From contig CALVUC010000008.1 of assembly GCA_944363395.1 (NCBI GenBank), positions 1-56,169 of the forward strand: a DNA stretch of 56,169 bases. The letters run 5' to 3'. Below the pieces are notes generated by a model, which worked only from the letters and a program-made list of their open reading frames with translations, was not told the DNA's origin and did no database searches. Source of the stretch: an uncultured Clostridia bacterium (lineage in GTDB: Bacteria > Bacillota > Clostridia > Christensenellales > Borkfalkiaceae). Shown piece by piece: positions 27,607 to 36,601 of the stretch. The position numbers and the translations under genes are program-made. Within the stretch, counting starts at the first letter, position 1. Each line of letters opens with the position of its first letter.

Positions 27607-27642
27607 AAAAAAGGAAGCCGAAACGATCCGGCTTCCTTTTTT
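27607..27642 (+). terminator. Terminator of the SecB-like gene
   Basis: A 14-bp stem (27607-27620 with 27629-27642) whose right arm ends in TTTTTT. Confidence 0.85.
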
Positions 27643-27695
27643 CGTACGGGCGGCGCGCCGCCCCTTTTTTGCCCGCGCGAACGCGCGGGTCTTCT

Positions 27696-28595
27696 TTATT
27701 GCGCGGTTTGCCGTGCGGCGAGACGGTCGAAAAAGGCGAGCACCGTACCCCACTTTTCCTCCCGTCCCTCCCGCTCGTTGAGAAATTCGTGGCGGGAGCG
27801 TTCAAAAAGCCGCAGCTCCGCGCGCTCCATGCCCGCCTCCCGCGTATAGAAGCGGAAGAGCTTTTTGACGCCCCTGCCCATATCGCCGACGGGATCCTCC
27901 GCCCCCGAGACGAGCAGCAGCGGCATATCCTTTTTCAGACCCGCGCGGTATTGCTTTGTATACAGCCCGCGAAGCCCCCTGAAAAAATCGGCGTAAAAGC
28001 GGAAGGAACAGGTGAAGCCGCACTGCGGGTCGGCGTGATAGGCGGCGTTGTTCTCCGCGTCCGCAGACAGCCATTCGCCGTCCGCAAACTTCTTGGCATA
28101 AGCGCCGAAGGAGAGCTTTTCGATGAGCTTTGCGGGCTTTTTTTCGCCGCAGAAGGCGCAGCCGAGCGCCGCGACGACACTGCCCAGATAGACCTCGAAA
28201 TCCTTTTTATAGCTGCTCCCCGCGATGACCGCACCCGTGAAGTTCCCCTCCGCGATGAGCCGCTGCGTGAGGAAGGAGCCGTAGGAAAAGCCCAGCACGA
28301 AATAGGGCAGCCCCTCGTACCGCTTTTGAAAATGCGCCGCGATCGCAAGTTCGTCGCGCACGGTATCCGCAAACATATCCCCCGCGCACCAGCCTGGCAT
28401 TTGGGGATCGGTCGCGCCGTGTCCGCGGTGGTCGTCCGCGACGACGGTATACCCGTGCTCCCGCAAAAACCGCGCGAACGCATCGTAGCGCGCGGCGTGC
28501 TCCGCCATGCCGTGGACGATCTGCACCACCCCGCGCGTTCCCCCTTCCCATGTCAGGACATGGATGTTCTTGTTGTCAAAACCCGTGAAGTCCAT
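27696..28595 (-). CDS. Alpha/beta hydrolase (monoacylglycerol lipase-like)
   Basis: 299 aa serine hydrolase. VVQIVHGMAEHAARYDAFAR is the oxyanion-hole region of lysophospholipases, DDHRGHGATDP a conserved turn, and GFSYGS (about 104-109) the nucleophile elbow. The acid is in SGAEDPVGDMG and the histidine in RSRHEFLNE. The 'HG-AEHA-RY' opening places it with the Lypla/MGL hydrolases. Cytoplasmic, no signal peptide. A plus-strand terminator precedes its stop. Confidence 0.88.
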   Translation of the reverse strand: MDFTGFDNKNIHVLTWEGGTRGVVQIVHGMAEHAARYDAFARFLREHGYTVVADDHRGHGATDPQMPGWCAGDMFADTVRDELAIAAHFQKRYEGLPYFVLGFSYGSFLTQRLIAEGNFTGAVIAGSSYKKDFEVYLGSVVAALGCAFCGEKKPAKLIEKLSFGAYAKKFADGEWLSADAENNAAYHADPQCGFTCSFRFYADFFRGLRGLYTKQYRAGLKKDMPLLLVSGAEDPVGDMGRGVKKLFRFYTREAGMERAELRLFERSRHEFLNEREGREEKWGTVLAFFDRLAARQTAQ

Positions 28596-28725
28596 ACTGC
28601 CTCCTTTTCCTCATGATAGCAGACCGCGCCGAGATTGTCAAGCACTTTTCGATCTCTCGCCCGCGCACAAACATCATGCGGGCATCAACCGTTGCTCCGC
28701 AACGGAAAATGTCCGCGACGGCGGC

Positions 28726-28755
28726 TTGACATACCCCATGATTTCGTGATACAAT
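28726..28755 (+). promoter_or_regulatory. Promoter of the zinc-ribbon membrane protein
   Basis: TTGACA (28726-28731), 18-nt spacer, TACAAT (28750-28755). Confidence 0.75.
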
Positions 28756-28781
28756 TATAGTAAAAATCAGGAGATATGAAA

Positions 28782-30170
28782 ATGAATTGTCCGTTTTGTA
28801 AAACAGAAAACCCCGACCGCGCTGTATATTGCAAAAATTGCGGAAAGCCCGTGAGCGGCAGCATCACCTGCCATGCGTGCGGCGAGGAAGTCCCCGCAGA
28901 CGGAACGTTCTGCATTTATTGCGGCACACCCCTTACGGTATCCGACACGCAGAACTGCGCAATGTCTGCGCCAAAGCAGGAAGCCGCGCAAGAAAAGCCC
29001 TCTGCGCCGTGGCAAAGCATCCTCACCCACATCGGCGGCGGATGCGCCTTATTCGCGGCGCTGTGCGCCGTCATCTTTACGTTTTGTCTCGGCTGCTCGG
29101 TCAATGTGAGCGGCGGCGGATTTATGGAACTGTCGGGCATTCGCGGCATGGACGCATATTATTACTTCGGCGAAATATATTCCGACCTGAATGCCACATT
29201 AAGCGGATCTGCTCCGATGCTCTATGTCATATCGTTGTACTGCGGCGCCGTCTTCGGAACGCTGCTCTCCGCCGCTGCTTTTGTCACCGTACCCACTCTG
29301 TTCATCGTCACGCTCGTGCGCTATATCCTGAGCTATTCTCGGCAGAAGAAGCCTGTCATCGCCATGGCTGCCAAGACGTACTTTATTTACCTCGCCTTTG
29401 CGCTTCTGTTTTTCGGGCTGCAGGCAGCGCAGATCCATGCATCTTCTTCCGCAAACGCTCTTGTTAATGTGGATTATGATATTTCCGTTACGCTCAATGC
29501 CGCAACGATCGCCGGCATTGTGCTCGGTGCGGTCGGGATCGCCCTCTCGGCAGCGTGCAATGCGATCGGCCGCGGCGCGGAAAACACACAAAAACCCCGC
29601 ATCGTGCAGTTGAGTGTTTACGGTACCGCCGTCGTCCTCGTCTGTATTGCCGTCTCCCTGCTTGGAAGCTGCCTGACAGAACTCGCCGCCGAAGAAAGCG
29701 GCAACAAGATCCTGCTCTCCTTTGGTCTCATGAAGGCGCTGTCGCTTGTCGGAAACATGGATCTCAGTCTCGGGCAGGAGACGTCGCTCATCGAGACATA
29801 TCCCGCCGAAGGCATGGCGATCATCGCAGGCGCCGTTCTCGGAACCATCTTCCTCATCGCTCTTCTGATCCTGGCGGCGATCCTTCTCGCTTCACTCGTC
29901 AAAGGGATCGGTGAGGGATACGACGGAAAAAACAAGCCTATGAAATACGCCATCTTCTGTACCGTATTCGTCATTCTGCTCACTGTCTGCACCGCAGTCC
30001 TGACCGGAAATACCGTATCGCTGATCGGCTTGGCAACCGATGGTGCAGAGCCCGCTTTCCGAGCAAGCTTTACGTCTGCGATCGTTGCCGCCGTTTTGTT
30101 CGCCGCCGCGCTTGTTTTGCTCATCGTATATACCGCACTCTCCGCTTCTAAAGATAAAAAACAAGCCTGA
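28782..30170 (+). CDS. Double zinc-ribbon polytopic membrane protein
   Basis: 462 aa. Two zinc ribbons at the N-terminus (CPFCKTENPDRAVYCKNCGK, then CHACGEEVPADGTFCIYCG) are followed by a short linker and eight or more hydrophobic helices with Ala/Gly/Ile-rich loops. Such zinc-ribbon membrane proteins are common in Clostridia and mostly uncharacterised. AGGAG sits 8 nt before the ATG at 28782; an ATG two codons upstream is only 2 nt from it and is unlikely. Base composition is a little less GC-rich than its neighbours. No operon partner. Confidence 0.75.
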   Translation: MNCPFCKTENPDRAVYCKNCGKPVSGSITCHACGEEVPADGTFCIYCGTPLTVSDTQNCAMSAPKQEAAQEKPSAPWQSILTHIGGGCALFAALCAVIFTFCLGCSVNVSGGGFMELSGIRGMDAYYYFGEIYSDLNATLSGSAPMLYVISLYCGAVFGTLLSAAAFVTVPTLFIVTLVRYILSYSRQKKPVIAMAAKTYFIYLAFALLFFGLQAAQIHASSSANALVNVDYDISVTLNAATIAGIVLGAVGIALSAACNAIGRGAENTQKPRIVQLSVYGTAVVLVCIAVSLLGSCLTELAAEESGNKILLSFGLMKALSLVGNMDLSLGQETSLIETYPAEGMAIIAGAVLGTIFLIALLILAAILLASLVKGIGEGYDGKNKPMKYAIFCTVFVILLTVCTAVLTGNTVSLIGLATDGAEPAFRASFTSAIVAAVLFAAALVLLIVYTALSASKDKKQA

Positions 30171-30189
30171 ACGCATTTAATGCACAAAC

Positions 30190-30232
30190 AAAGGGGAGCG
30201 GCTGCCGGATGTTTCGGCAGCCGCTCCCCTTT
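30190..30232. terminator. Bidirectional terminator
   Basis: An 18-bp GC-rich stem (30190-30207 with 30215-30232) flanked by A and T runs lies between the zinc-ribbon gene and pyrE, which converge. Confidence 0.85.
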
Positions 30233-30282
30233 TGCAGCGCGGCATTCCCGCGGACGCGCCGCCGGACGGCGGCGCGCTCTTT

Positions 30283-30936
30283 TTATACCCCGTACTGCGC
30301 CCTGTACGCACGCATCGCCGCAAGGTGCTCCCTGCCTTCGATGACGCCCTCCTCGATGGCGGCGATGATGTCCTCGACGGTGACGATGGAGTACACCCTG
30401 ATGCCGAACTCGTCGTACGCCTCCTGCACGGCGGACTTTTCGCCCGCGCCCTTCTCCTGACGGTCGACGGAGATGATCATGGCGCGCACGTCGATGTCCG
30501 CCTCCGCGCGGATCTTGGGCAGGATCTCGCGCAGCGCCTTGCCGGAGGTCATGACGTCCTCGATGATGGCGACCTTGTCCCCCGCCGCAAGCTGCTGCCC
30601 GACGAACATCCCGCCCTCGCCGTGATCCTTGACCTCCTTTCTGTCAAAGCAGAACCCGACGTCCACGCCGTGATTTTTTGCGAGGGCGACGGCGGTCGCA
30701 ACGGCGAGCGGGATGCCCTTGTAGGCGGGACCAATGAGCGTCTTTGCGTCGACGCCGTGTTCCAGAAAGCACTCCGCGTAGTACTCGCCCAGCGCCGCGA
30801 TCTGCGAGCCCGTGCGGTACTTACCCGCATTGATGAAATAGGGCGCCTTCCTGCCGCTCTTCAGCGTAAAATCTCCGAAGAGCAGCACCTCGTTCTCCAC
30901 CATGAACCTGATAAATTTCTGTTTGTAAGTGAGCAT
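30283..30936 (-). CDS. pyrE: Orotate phosphoribosyltransferase
   Basis: 217 aa, joining orotate and PRPP to OMP. The PRPP motif is VAIIEDVMTSGKAL (about 121-134); GRKAPYFINAGKYRTGSQ and GPAYKGIPLAVATA are the orotate-side loops and CFDRKEVKDHGEG the flexible catalytic loop. Normal length. Last gene of the pyr operon, 13 bp after pyrD. Confidence 0.95.
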   Translation of the reverse strand: MLTYKQKFIRFMVENEVLLFGDFTLKSGRKAPYFINAGKYRTGSQIAALGEYYAECFLEHGVDAKTLIGPAYKGIPLAVATAVALAKNHGVDVGFCFDRKEVKDHGEGGMFVGQQLAAGDKVAIIEDVMTSGKALREILPKIRAEADIDVRAMIISVDRQEKGAGEKSAVQEAYDEFGIRVYSIVTVEDIIAAIEEGVIEGREHLAAMRAYRAQYGV

Positions 30937-30949
30937 ATCCTTCTCCTTG

Positions 30950-31858
30950 TCAGTTTAATTGCAGCGTATCCGTGAGCGAGGCGACGCTCGCAACATTGTG
31001 CCTGTCGCACCACTCGTTGAGCCCCGCGATGATCTTGGGGCAGGCGCGCGTATCGGTGAAATTCTGCGTGCCGACCTGCACGGCGGCAGCGCCCGCCATC
31101 AAAAATTCGACGGCGTCCTCGGCGCAGGTGATGCCGCCCATGCCGATGACGGGGATGGAGACGGCGTGCGCCGCCTCGTACACCATGCGCACGGCGATGG
31201 GCTTGATGCCCGCGCCCGACACCCCGCCCGTGTTGTTGGCGAGGACGGGACGGCGGCGCTCGATGTCGATCGCCATCCCCGTGAAGGTGTTGACGAGGGA
31301 CAGGCAGTCCGCCCCGCCCCTTGCCGCCGCCTGCGCGTTGACGGCGATGCTCTCCACATTGGGCGAGAGTTTGACGATGAGGGGCGTATCGGGACACTTC
31401 GCCTTGGCGCGGGCGGTGACTTCCTCGATGGTTTCGGGACGGATGCCGAACGCCATGCCGCCGCACTTTACATTGGGGCAGGAGATGTTGAGTTCGAGGA
31501 AGTCCACGAGCCCGTTGAGCCGCGCGCAGACGCCCTCGTAGTCCTCGATCGTCCTGCCGACGACGTTGGCGATGACGCGCGTCTTTTGCCTGAGCCACGC
31601 GAGATCGTCCGCGATGAACTTCTCCACGCCGGGATTTTGCAGCCCGACGGCGTTGAGGATGACGCCGCGGCTCTCCGCGATGCGCGGCACGGGGTTGCCC
31701 GCCCACGGGACGAGCGCGATGCCCTTGGTCGCAACGCCGCCGAGACAGGAGATGTCGTAAATTTCATCAAATTCACGCCCGAACCCGAAGGTCCCCGACG
31801 CCGTAATGACGGGATTTTTCAATGTTTTCCCGCAGATGGTTACAGAAAGATCTGCCAT
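30950..31858 (-). CDS. pyrD: Dihydroorotate dehydrogenase B, catalytic subunit
   Basis: 302 aa class 1B enzyme oxidising dihydroorotate with FMN. NPVITASGTFGFGREF opens the barrel, NISCPNVKCGG carries the catalytic cysteine, and VIGMGGITCAEDAVEFLMAG the phosphate site. The start ATG at 31858 has GGAG upstream; the frame continues upstream but without a ribosome site. PyrK upstream is its electron-transfer partner, passing electrons to NAD. A 156-bp gap (31859-32014) separates it from pyrK, larger than elsewhere in the operon; it holds a 36-codon frame (32004-31894, minus strand) of doubtful meaning. Confidence 0.95.
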   Translation of the reverse strand: MADLSVTICGKTLKNPVITASGTFGFGREFDEIYDISCLGGVATKGIALVPWAGNPVPRIAESRGVILNAVGLQNPGVEKFIADDLAWLRQKTRVIANVVGRTIEDYEGVCARLNGLVDFLELNISCPNVKCGGMAFGIRPETIEEVTARAKAKCPDTPLIVKLSPNVESIAVNAQAAARGGADCLSLVNTFTGMAIDIERRRPVLANNTGGVSGAGIKPIAVRMVYEAAHAVSIPVIGMGGITCAEDAVEFLMAGAAAVQVGTQNFTDTRACPKIIAGLNEWCDRHNVASVASLTDTLQLN

Positions 31859-32014
31859 AAAAAAACTCCAAAGAATGATTCGCAGCGCCTCTTTTACAAA
31901 GACGCGGCAGCAGGATGCAGGGGCCTGCGGCTTTTTGCTGCGATGACGAGCGTGCAGAGGTTTGCCGTCCACAGCCCTTTCTGCCGCGTGGCAACGACCT
32001 CCATACGGCGCCCC

Positions 32015-32767
32015 TTACAAAACGACGTCGCCGATCTCGAACACGGGTCCGTCCTTGCACACGCGCGCGTGCGCGCCGTTCGTCTTTTCGCATACGCACA
32101 CGAGGCAGGCGCCGATCCCGCAGCCCATGCGCTCCTCCAAAGAGACGTAGACGGGGACGTTCCTGCCCTTCATCGCCTCTTTCAGGGCGCGGAGCATGGG
32201 GACGGGTCCGCAGGACAGGACGACGTCGGGGCGGACTTCGTCATACTCGCGCATGAACGCCTGCACGGCGGTGCCGTGGAAGCCGAGGCTCCCGTCGTCC
32301 GTGGCGACGGCGATCTTTTTGGTCTGCGCAAGGTCGTACTCCATACAGAACGCCGCGCGGTTGCGGAATCCCATATAGGCGTAGAGTTCCTTGCTCTTGC
32401 TGTACGCGCGGATGACGGAGATGAGCGGGAAGATGCCCACGCCGCCGCCCACGAGGGCGACCTTCTTTTCCGTATCCTTCACATAAAAGCCGTTGCCGAG
32501 GGGCAGCAGGACGGAGAGCTTTTCCCCCATCTTGTAGTCCCTTGCGAGCGAGCGCGTCCCGTCGCCCTTCAGGCGGTAGCACACCGTGATGCGCTCCCCT
32601 TCCGACTTGCAGACGGCGATGGGGCGGCGCAGCGGATACCCGCCCACGCCGATCATGACGAACTGTCCGGGGCGCACGGCGATCTCGTCGTCCGCCGCGA
32701 AGGTGAGCGAATACACCTCGTCCGCAATGCGTTTGTTTTCGAGAACGGTCGCCGTTATTTCGCGCAT
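32015..32767 (-). CDS. pyrK: Dihydroorotate dehydrogenase B, electron-transfer subunit
   Basis: 250 aa. FAD-binding domain (RPGQFVMIGVGGYPLRRPIA), NAD-binding domain (VALVGGGVGIFPLISVIRAY) and a C-terminal [2Fe-2S] site (CGIGACLVCVCEK ... RVCKDGPVF). It links PyrD's FMN to NAD+. The ATG overlaps the 3' end of pyrF by 13 bases, so it is translationally coupled. A longer frame upstream lies inside pyrF and is a shadow. Confidence 0.94.
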   Translation of the reverse strand: MREITATVLENKRIADEVYSLTFAADDEIAVRPGQFVMIGVGGYPLRRPIAVCKSEGERITVCYRLKGDGTRSLARDYKMGEKLSVLLPLGNGFYVKDTEKKVALVGGGVGIFPLISVIRAYSKSKELYAYMGFRNRAAFCMEYDLAQTKKIAVATDDGSLGFHGTAVQAFMREYDEVRPDVVLSCGPVPMLRALKEAMKGRNVPVYVSLEERMGCGIGACLVCVCEKTNGAHARVCKDGPVFEIGDVVL

Positions 32768-33666
32768 ATCTCCCCCAGCACGGACGCAAGGTCCGCTTTC
32801 ATATCCAGGCACGCCGCGCGCGCCGCGTCGTAGTAGGCGCCGCCGCGCTTCTGCCATGCGCAGAGGATGCCGCGGGAATTGTTGACGATGCCGCCCATGC
32901 CGCCCGCCGCAAAACAGTTTTTGAGCATCTGCGCGTTGCCGCCCTGCGCGCCGTAGCCGGGGATGAGGAAGAAGGTGTGCGGAAGGCGCTTTCTCAGGAC
33001 GGCAGCCTGCTCGGGATGGGTCGCGCCGACGACCGCGCCGACGGCGGAATAGCCGTATGCGCCGATGCTGTCCCTGCCCCAGCCTTCGACCATGTCGCCC
33101 ATGCACTCAAAGACGGTGCGCCCGTCCGCGAGCTTCAGATCCTGCAGCTCGCCCGAGGAGGGATTGCTCGTCTTGACGAGGACGAAGACGCCCTTGTCGT
33201 ACGCCTTGCAGTCCTCCAAAAAGGGCGCGATGCCGTCCGTACCCAGATACCCGTTGACGGTGAGGAAGTCGCAGCTTGCGATGCGCACCGTGCTGCCGCC
33301 GACGGCGGTCGCGCCGAGGTACGCCGCCGAATAGCGCGCCGCGGTGGAGCCGATGTCGTTGCGCTTGCAGTCGGCAATGACGACGAGCCCCTTCTCCTTG
33401 GCGTAGCGGCAGGTCTCGAAGAACGCCTGCACGCCCGCCGCGCCGTACTGCTCGTAATAGGCGATCTGCACCTTGACGGAGGGGACGATGTCCGCGACGT
33501 GGTCGATAAGCGTCTTGTTGAAGGTAAGGATGGCGCGCGCCGCCTCTTCGGGCGTGGAGACGCCCTTTTGCAGCTCCTCGGGAAGGTAGGAGAGCTGCGT
33601 GTCCAGCCCGACGCACGTCGGGTTCTGCGTTGCAACGATCTTTTCGATGAGCGTATCGATGATCAT
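32755..33666 (-). CDS. pyrF: Orotidine-5'-phosphate decarboxylase
   Basis: 303 aa, making UMP from OMP. The catalytic Lys-Asp array is VIADCKRNDIGST (about 94-106), and the first strand has CVGLDTQLSYLP. LIPGYGAQGG near residue 240 is the phosphate-binding loop. The length (about 300 aa) fits the type 2 OMP decarboxylases rather than the 230-aa type 1. Confidence 0.95.
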   Translation of the reverse strand: MIIDTLIEKIVATQNPTCVGLDTQLSYLPEELQKGVSTPEEAARAILTFNKTLIDHVADIVPSVKVQIAYYEQYGAAGVQAFFETCRYAKEKGLVVIADCKRNDIGSTAARYSAAYLGATAVGGSTVRIASCDFLTVNGYLGTDGIAPFLEDCKAYDKGVFVLVKTSNPSSGELQDLKLADGRTVFECMGDMVEGWGRDSIGAYGYSAVGAVVGATHPEQAAVLRKRLPHTFFLIPGYGAQGGNAQMLKNCFAAGGMGGIVNNSRGILCAWQKRGGAYYDAARAACLDMKADLASVLGEICAK

Positions 33667-33715
33667 GGGGATCCTCCGGAATGATGATTTTTTTAACGCT
33701 GTCCCGTGGAAGGCG

Positions 33716-34969
33716 TTACGCTTCCCGGTACTTGATCTCGCCGTCCACGAGGGTATACTTCACTCTGCCGTACACCTCGCGTCCCGCAAAGGGCGTGTTC
33801 TTTCCCTTGGAGACGAAGTCTGCGGGATCGATCGTCCACTTCTCGTTCAGGTCCGCGACCATGAGGTCGGCGGGCGCGCCGACGGCGATCGCGCCGCCCT
33901 CCAGCCCGAGGATGCGCGCGGGATTCGCGCTCATCTTGCAGGCGAGCTCGCTCGGCGTGAGCGCGCCGCCCCGCACGAGCTGCGTATAGGAGAGCGCAAA
34001 CGACGTCTCCAGCCCGCTGATGCCGAACGCCGCAAGGGCGTATTCGACGTTCTTGTCGTCCTCGTGATGGGGCGCGTGATCGGTGACGATGCAGTCGAGC
34101 GTGCCGTCGCGCAAGCCCTCGATAACGGCGAGCCTGTCCTTCTCGGCGCGGATGGGCGGATTGACCTTGGTATTGGTGTCGAAGGAGGCGATGACCTCGT
34201 CGGTGAGCGTAAAGTAGTGCGGGCAGGTCTCCGCCGTCACCTGCACGCCGCGCGCCTTTGCCTCGCGGATGAGCTGCACGCCGCTGTAAGTGGAGACGTG
34301 ACAGATATGCACGGGCAGAGAGAGGCTCTCGGCAAGGCAGATCTCGCGGGCGATGATGATGTCCTCCGCCGCGCGGATGCTCCCCTTGAGCCCCGTGAGC
34401 GTCGCGTAGTAGCCCTCGTTGACGACGCCGCCGTCCACGAGCGAGCTGTCCTCGCAGTGGCACAGGCATTTCAGCCCGAAGTCCGCCGCGTACATCATCG
34501 CGTTCGCCATCAGCCCCGTGGAGACGACGGTCTTGCCGTCCTCGGAGAGGGCGACGGCGCCCGCCGCCTTCATCGCGCCGATGGCGGCGAGGTTTTTGCC
34601 CTCCTGCCCTTCGGTGATCGCGCCGATGGGACGGACCTTACACAGCCCGACCTCCTTGGCGCGGTTTACGATATAGGAGACGACCACCTTGTTGTCCGTC
34701 ACGGGCTTGGTGTTGGGCATACAGCACACCTGCGTGAAGCCGCCCTTGACGGCGGCGCGGCTGCCCGACTCGATGTTCTCCTTCTTTTCAAACCCCGGCT
34801 CGCGGAGATGGACGTGCATATCGATGAGCCCCGGGAACACGGTCAGCCCCGTACAGTCGAGCCCTTCGCCCGCGAGCTTGCCGATCTCGGCAATGACGCC
34901 GTTTTCGATGCGCAGATCTGTCTTTTTCACGCCGTCCGCAAAGACGACGTCGGCATTTTTGATGATCAT
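33716..34969 (-). CDS. pyrC: Dihydroorotase
   Basis: 417 aa zinc amidohydrolase closing carbamoyl-aspartate to dihydroorotate. Motifs: GLIDMHVHLREPG (metal ligands and substrate arginine), CMPNTKPVTDN, CLCHCEDSSL, HICHVST and VTDHAPHHEDDK with the catalytic aspartate. It ends with the usual GAIAVGAPADLMVADLNEKW. Class I type, as in other Firmicutes pyr operons. Seven bases separate it from pyrB. Confidence 0.96.
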   Translation of the reverse strand: MIIKNADVVFADGVKKTDLRIENGVIAEIGKLAGEGLDCTGLTVFPGLIDMHVHLREPGFEKKENIESGSRAAVKGGFTQVCCMPNTKPVTDNKVVVSYIVNRAKEVGLCKVRPIGAITEGQEGKNLAAIGAMKAAGAVALSEDGKTVVSTGLMANAMMYAADFGLKCLCHCEDSSLVDGGVVNEGYYATLTGLKGSIRAAEDIIIAREICLAESLSLPVHICHVSTYSGVQLIREAKARGVQVTAETCPHYFTLTDEVIASFDTNTKVNPPIRAEKDRLAVIEGLRDGTLDCIVTDHAPHHEDDKNVEYALAAFGISGLETSFALSYTQLVRGGALTPSELACKMSANPARILGLEGGAIAVGAPADLMVADLNEKWTIDPADFVSKGKNTPFAGREVYGRVKYTLVDGEIKYREA

Positions 34970-34976
34970 GGAAACG

Positions 34977-35897
34977 TCAGACCTCCTCTTTGGTCAAAAG
35001 GAACAAGATCGCCATCCTGACGGCGATGCCCGAAAGCACCTGTTCCTCGATACGGCTCGCGCCGCCGTCGATGAGCGCGCTCGTGAGTTCCACGCCGCGG
35101 TTGACGGGCCCCGGGTGCATGACGAGCGCCGAAGGCTTGGCGTACTTCATCACGCCCTCGTCGATGCCGTAGAAGCGCGCGTACTCGCCGAGCGAAGGGA
35201 AATTGCCCGCGTGCTGGCGCTCGAGCTGGATCCTGAGCCCCATCACGACGTCCGCGCCCTCGACCGCCTGCTCGCGCGAGGTGCAGACGACGGCGCCCAT
35301 CCTGTCGATCTCCGCGGGCATCAGTGTGCGCGGCGCGAACATCCTGACCGTCGCGCCCAGTTTTCTCAGCCCGAACAGATTGCTCTTGGCGACGCGCGAG
35401 TGGCTGATATCGCCGACGATCGCGACCGTGAGCCCTTGGAGCGAGCCGAAATTTTCGCGCATGGTGAGCATATCTAGGAGCGCCTGCGAGGGATGCTCGT
35501 TCATGCCGTCGCCCGCGTTGACGACGTGCGCCCTGACCGTCTTTGCGAGCAGCCGCGGCGCGCCGCCCATCGGGTGGCGGATGACGATGACGTCGTTCTT
35601 CATCGCGTCCAGCGTCTTGCCCGTGTCCACGAGCGTCTCCCCCTTCTGCACCGACGAGGAGGACGCCGCGATATTGACGACGTGCGCGCCCATGTACTTC
35701 GCCGCAAGCTCGAAGCTGCAGCGGGTGCGGGTGCTGTTCTCGTAAAAGAGCGTCGTCACCGACTTGCCCTGCAGGTGCGGCAGCTTCTTGATGTTCTGCC
35801 TGAGGAGCTTTTTCATGCTCATGCCCACGGTGAGGGTCTCGTCGATCTCCTCCGCGGACAGGTCGTAAAGCCCCAATACGTCCTTATGATGCAGCAT
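34977..35897 (-). CDS. pyrB: Aspartate carbamoyltransferase
   Basis: 306 aa. Carbamoyl-phosphate binding motif NSTRTRCSFELAAKYMG (about 54-70), HPMGGAPRLLA, NAGDGMNEHPSQALLD and MHPGPVNRGVEL. No regulatory chain gene (pyrI) is present, as expected in Firmicutes. Its start overlaps the end of pyrR by 14 bases. Confidence 0.96.
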   Translation of the reverse strand: MLHHKDVLGLYDLSAEEIDETLTVGMSMKKLLRQNIKKLPHLQGKSVTTLFYENSTRTRCSFELAAKYMGAHVVNIAASSSSVQKGETLVDTGKTLDAMKNDVIVIRHPMGGAPRLLAKTVRAHVVNAGDGMNEHPSQALLDMLTMRENFGSLQGLTVAIVGDISHSRVAKSNLFGLRKLGATVRMFAPRTLMPAEIDRMGAVVCTSREQAVEGADVVMGLRIQLERQHAGNFPSLGEYARFYGIDEGVMKYAKPSALVMHPGPVNRGVELTSALIDGGASRIEEQVLSGIAVRMAILFLLTKEEV

Positions 35898-36429
35898 TGT
35901 CTCTCCTTGTAATGGTCAGGCTGTCCTCGCCGTGACCAAGTTCTCTGAGTCTGACGTTGATATATTCCTCGCGCGAGGTCGGCACGTTCTTGCCCACGAA
36001 GTCGGCGCGCACGGGGAGTTCCCGCCCGCCGCGGTCGACGAGCACCAGAAGCTCGATCTTATCGGGCCGCCCGAGGCGGAACAGCGTCTCGATGCCCGCA
36101 ACGGCGCTCCTGCCCGTGTGCAGGACGTCGTCGCACAGGACGACCGTCTTCCCGTCCAACGAAAAGCCGAGTTCGTTTTTTTCCGCCTCCGGCAGGATGA
36201 ACGCCGAGACGAGATCGTCCCGCGCCATCGTGATGTCCAGCCCCGCGCAGGGAACAGCGCGCCCCGCCGCCGCAAAGAGCGCGGCAAGGCGCGAGGCAAC
36301 GACTTCACCGCCCCGCTTGACGCCGACGAGGACGACGGCGCCGAGCCCTTCGTTCCGCTCTTCGATCTCGTGCGAGAGCCGCACGAGCGTACGGCGCATC
36401 CCCGCCGCATCCATGATGACAGGCTGCAT
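35884..36429 (-). CDS. pyrR: Pyrimidine operon attenuation protein PyrR
   Basis: 181 aa, RNA-binding regulator with a phosphoribosyltransferase fold. The PRPP loop VVLCDDVLHTGRSA (about 93-106) is complete, so uracil phosphoribosyltransferase activity is possible. When UMP is high it binds the leader stem-loop at 36506-36525 and favours termination. AAGGAGG precedes the ATG at 36429; the frame upstream runs through the leader terminator and is not coding. Confidence 0.95.
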   Translation of the reverse strand: MQPVIMDAAGMRRTLVRLSHEIEERNEGLGAVVLVGVKRGGEVVASRLAALFAAAGRAVPCAGLDITMARDDLVSAFILPEAEKNELGFSLDGKTVVLCDDVLHTGRSAVAGIETLFRLGRPDKIELLVLVDRGGRELPVRADFVGKNVPTSREEYINVRLRELGHGEDSLTITRRDNAAS

Positions 36430-36445
36430 GACGCCCTCCTTGCAC

Positions 36446-36474
36446 AAAAAAAGTCCTGCGGCGCACCGCAAGAC
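36446..36474 (-). terminator. Attenuator terminator of the pyr operon
   Basis: On the minus strand GTCTTGCGG pairs with CCGCAGGAC (36474-36466 with 36461-36453, one G-T pair) and is followed by seven Ts (36452-36446). It stands just upstream of the pyrR ribosome site. Confidence 0.85.
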
Positions 36475-36499
36475 CATACTCTCCCCTTAGCAATGACCG

Positions 36500-36530
36500 A
36501 GGCGTCTTGTCGGCATCGCGGTGCCGCCCT
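36500..36530 (-). promoter_or_regulatory. PyrR-binding loop (anti-antiterminator)
   Basis: The minus strand has GGCA-CCGCGA-TGCC-GACAAG (36525-36506): a short stem, a hexaloop fitting CNGNGA, then GACAAG, as in known PyrR sites. The 3' part CCGACAAGAC can also pair with GTCTTGCGG, the 5' arm of the terminator, so binding by PyrR should free the terminator. This is the classical Bacillus-type arrangement. Confidence 0.8.
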
Positions 36531-36553
36531 TAAAGAATCGCTTATCGTTCCAT

Positions 36554-36582
36554 ATTATAGCACGCGCGCCCCCAAATGTAAA
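36554..36582 (-). promoter_or_regulatory. Promoter of the pyr operon
   Basis: Minus strand TTTACA (36582-36577), 17-nt spacer, TATAAT (36559-36554). The leader to pyrR is then about 118 nt. Confidence 0.8.
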
Positions 36583-36601
36583 GGGGCGCGGCGTATTTTT
36601 C

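Noticed and set aside
30959..32833. 624-codon plus-strand open frame
   Set aside because: Antisense to pyrD and pyrK, whose motifs are unmistakable.
36500..36530. T-box riboswitch upstream of pyrR
   Set aside because: GGCGGCACCGCG resembles a T-box, but the UGG that pairs with tRNA is changed, there is no stem I within the short leader, and the segment fits a PyrR site.
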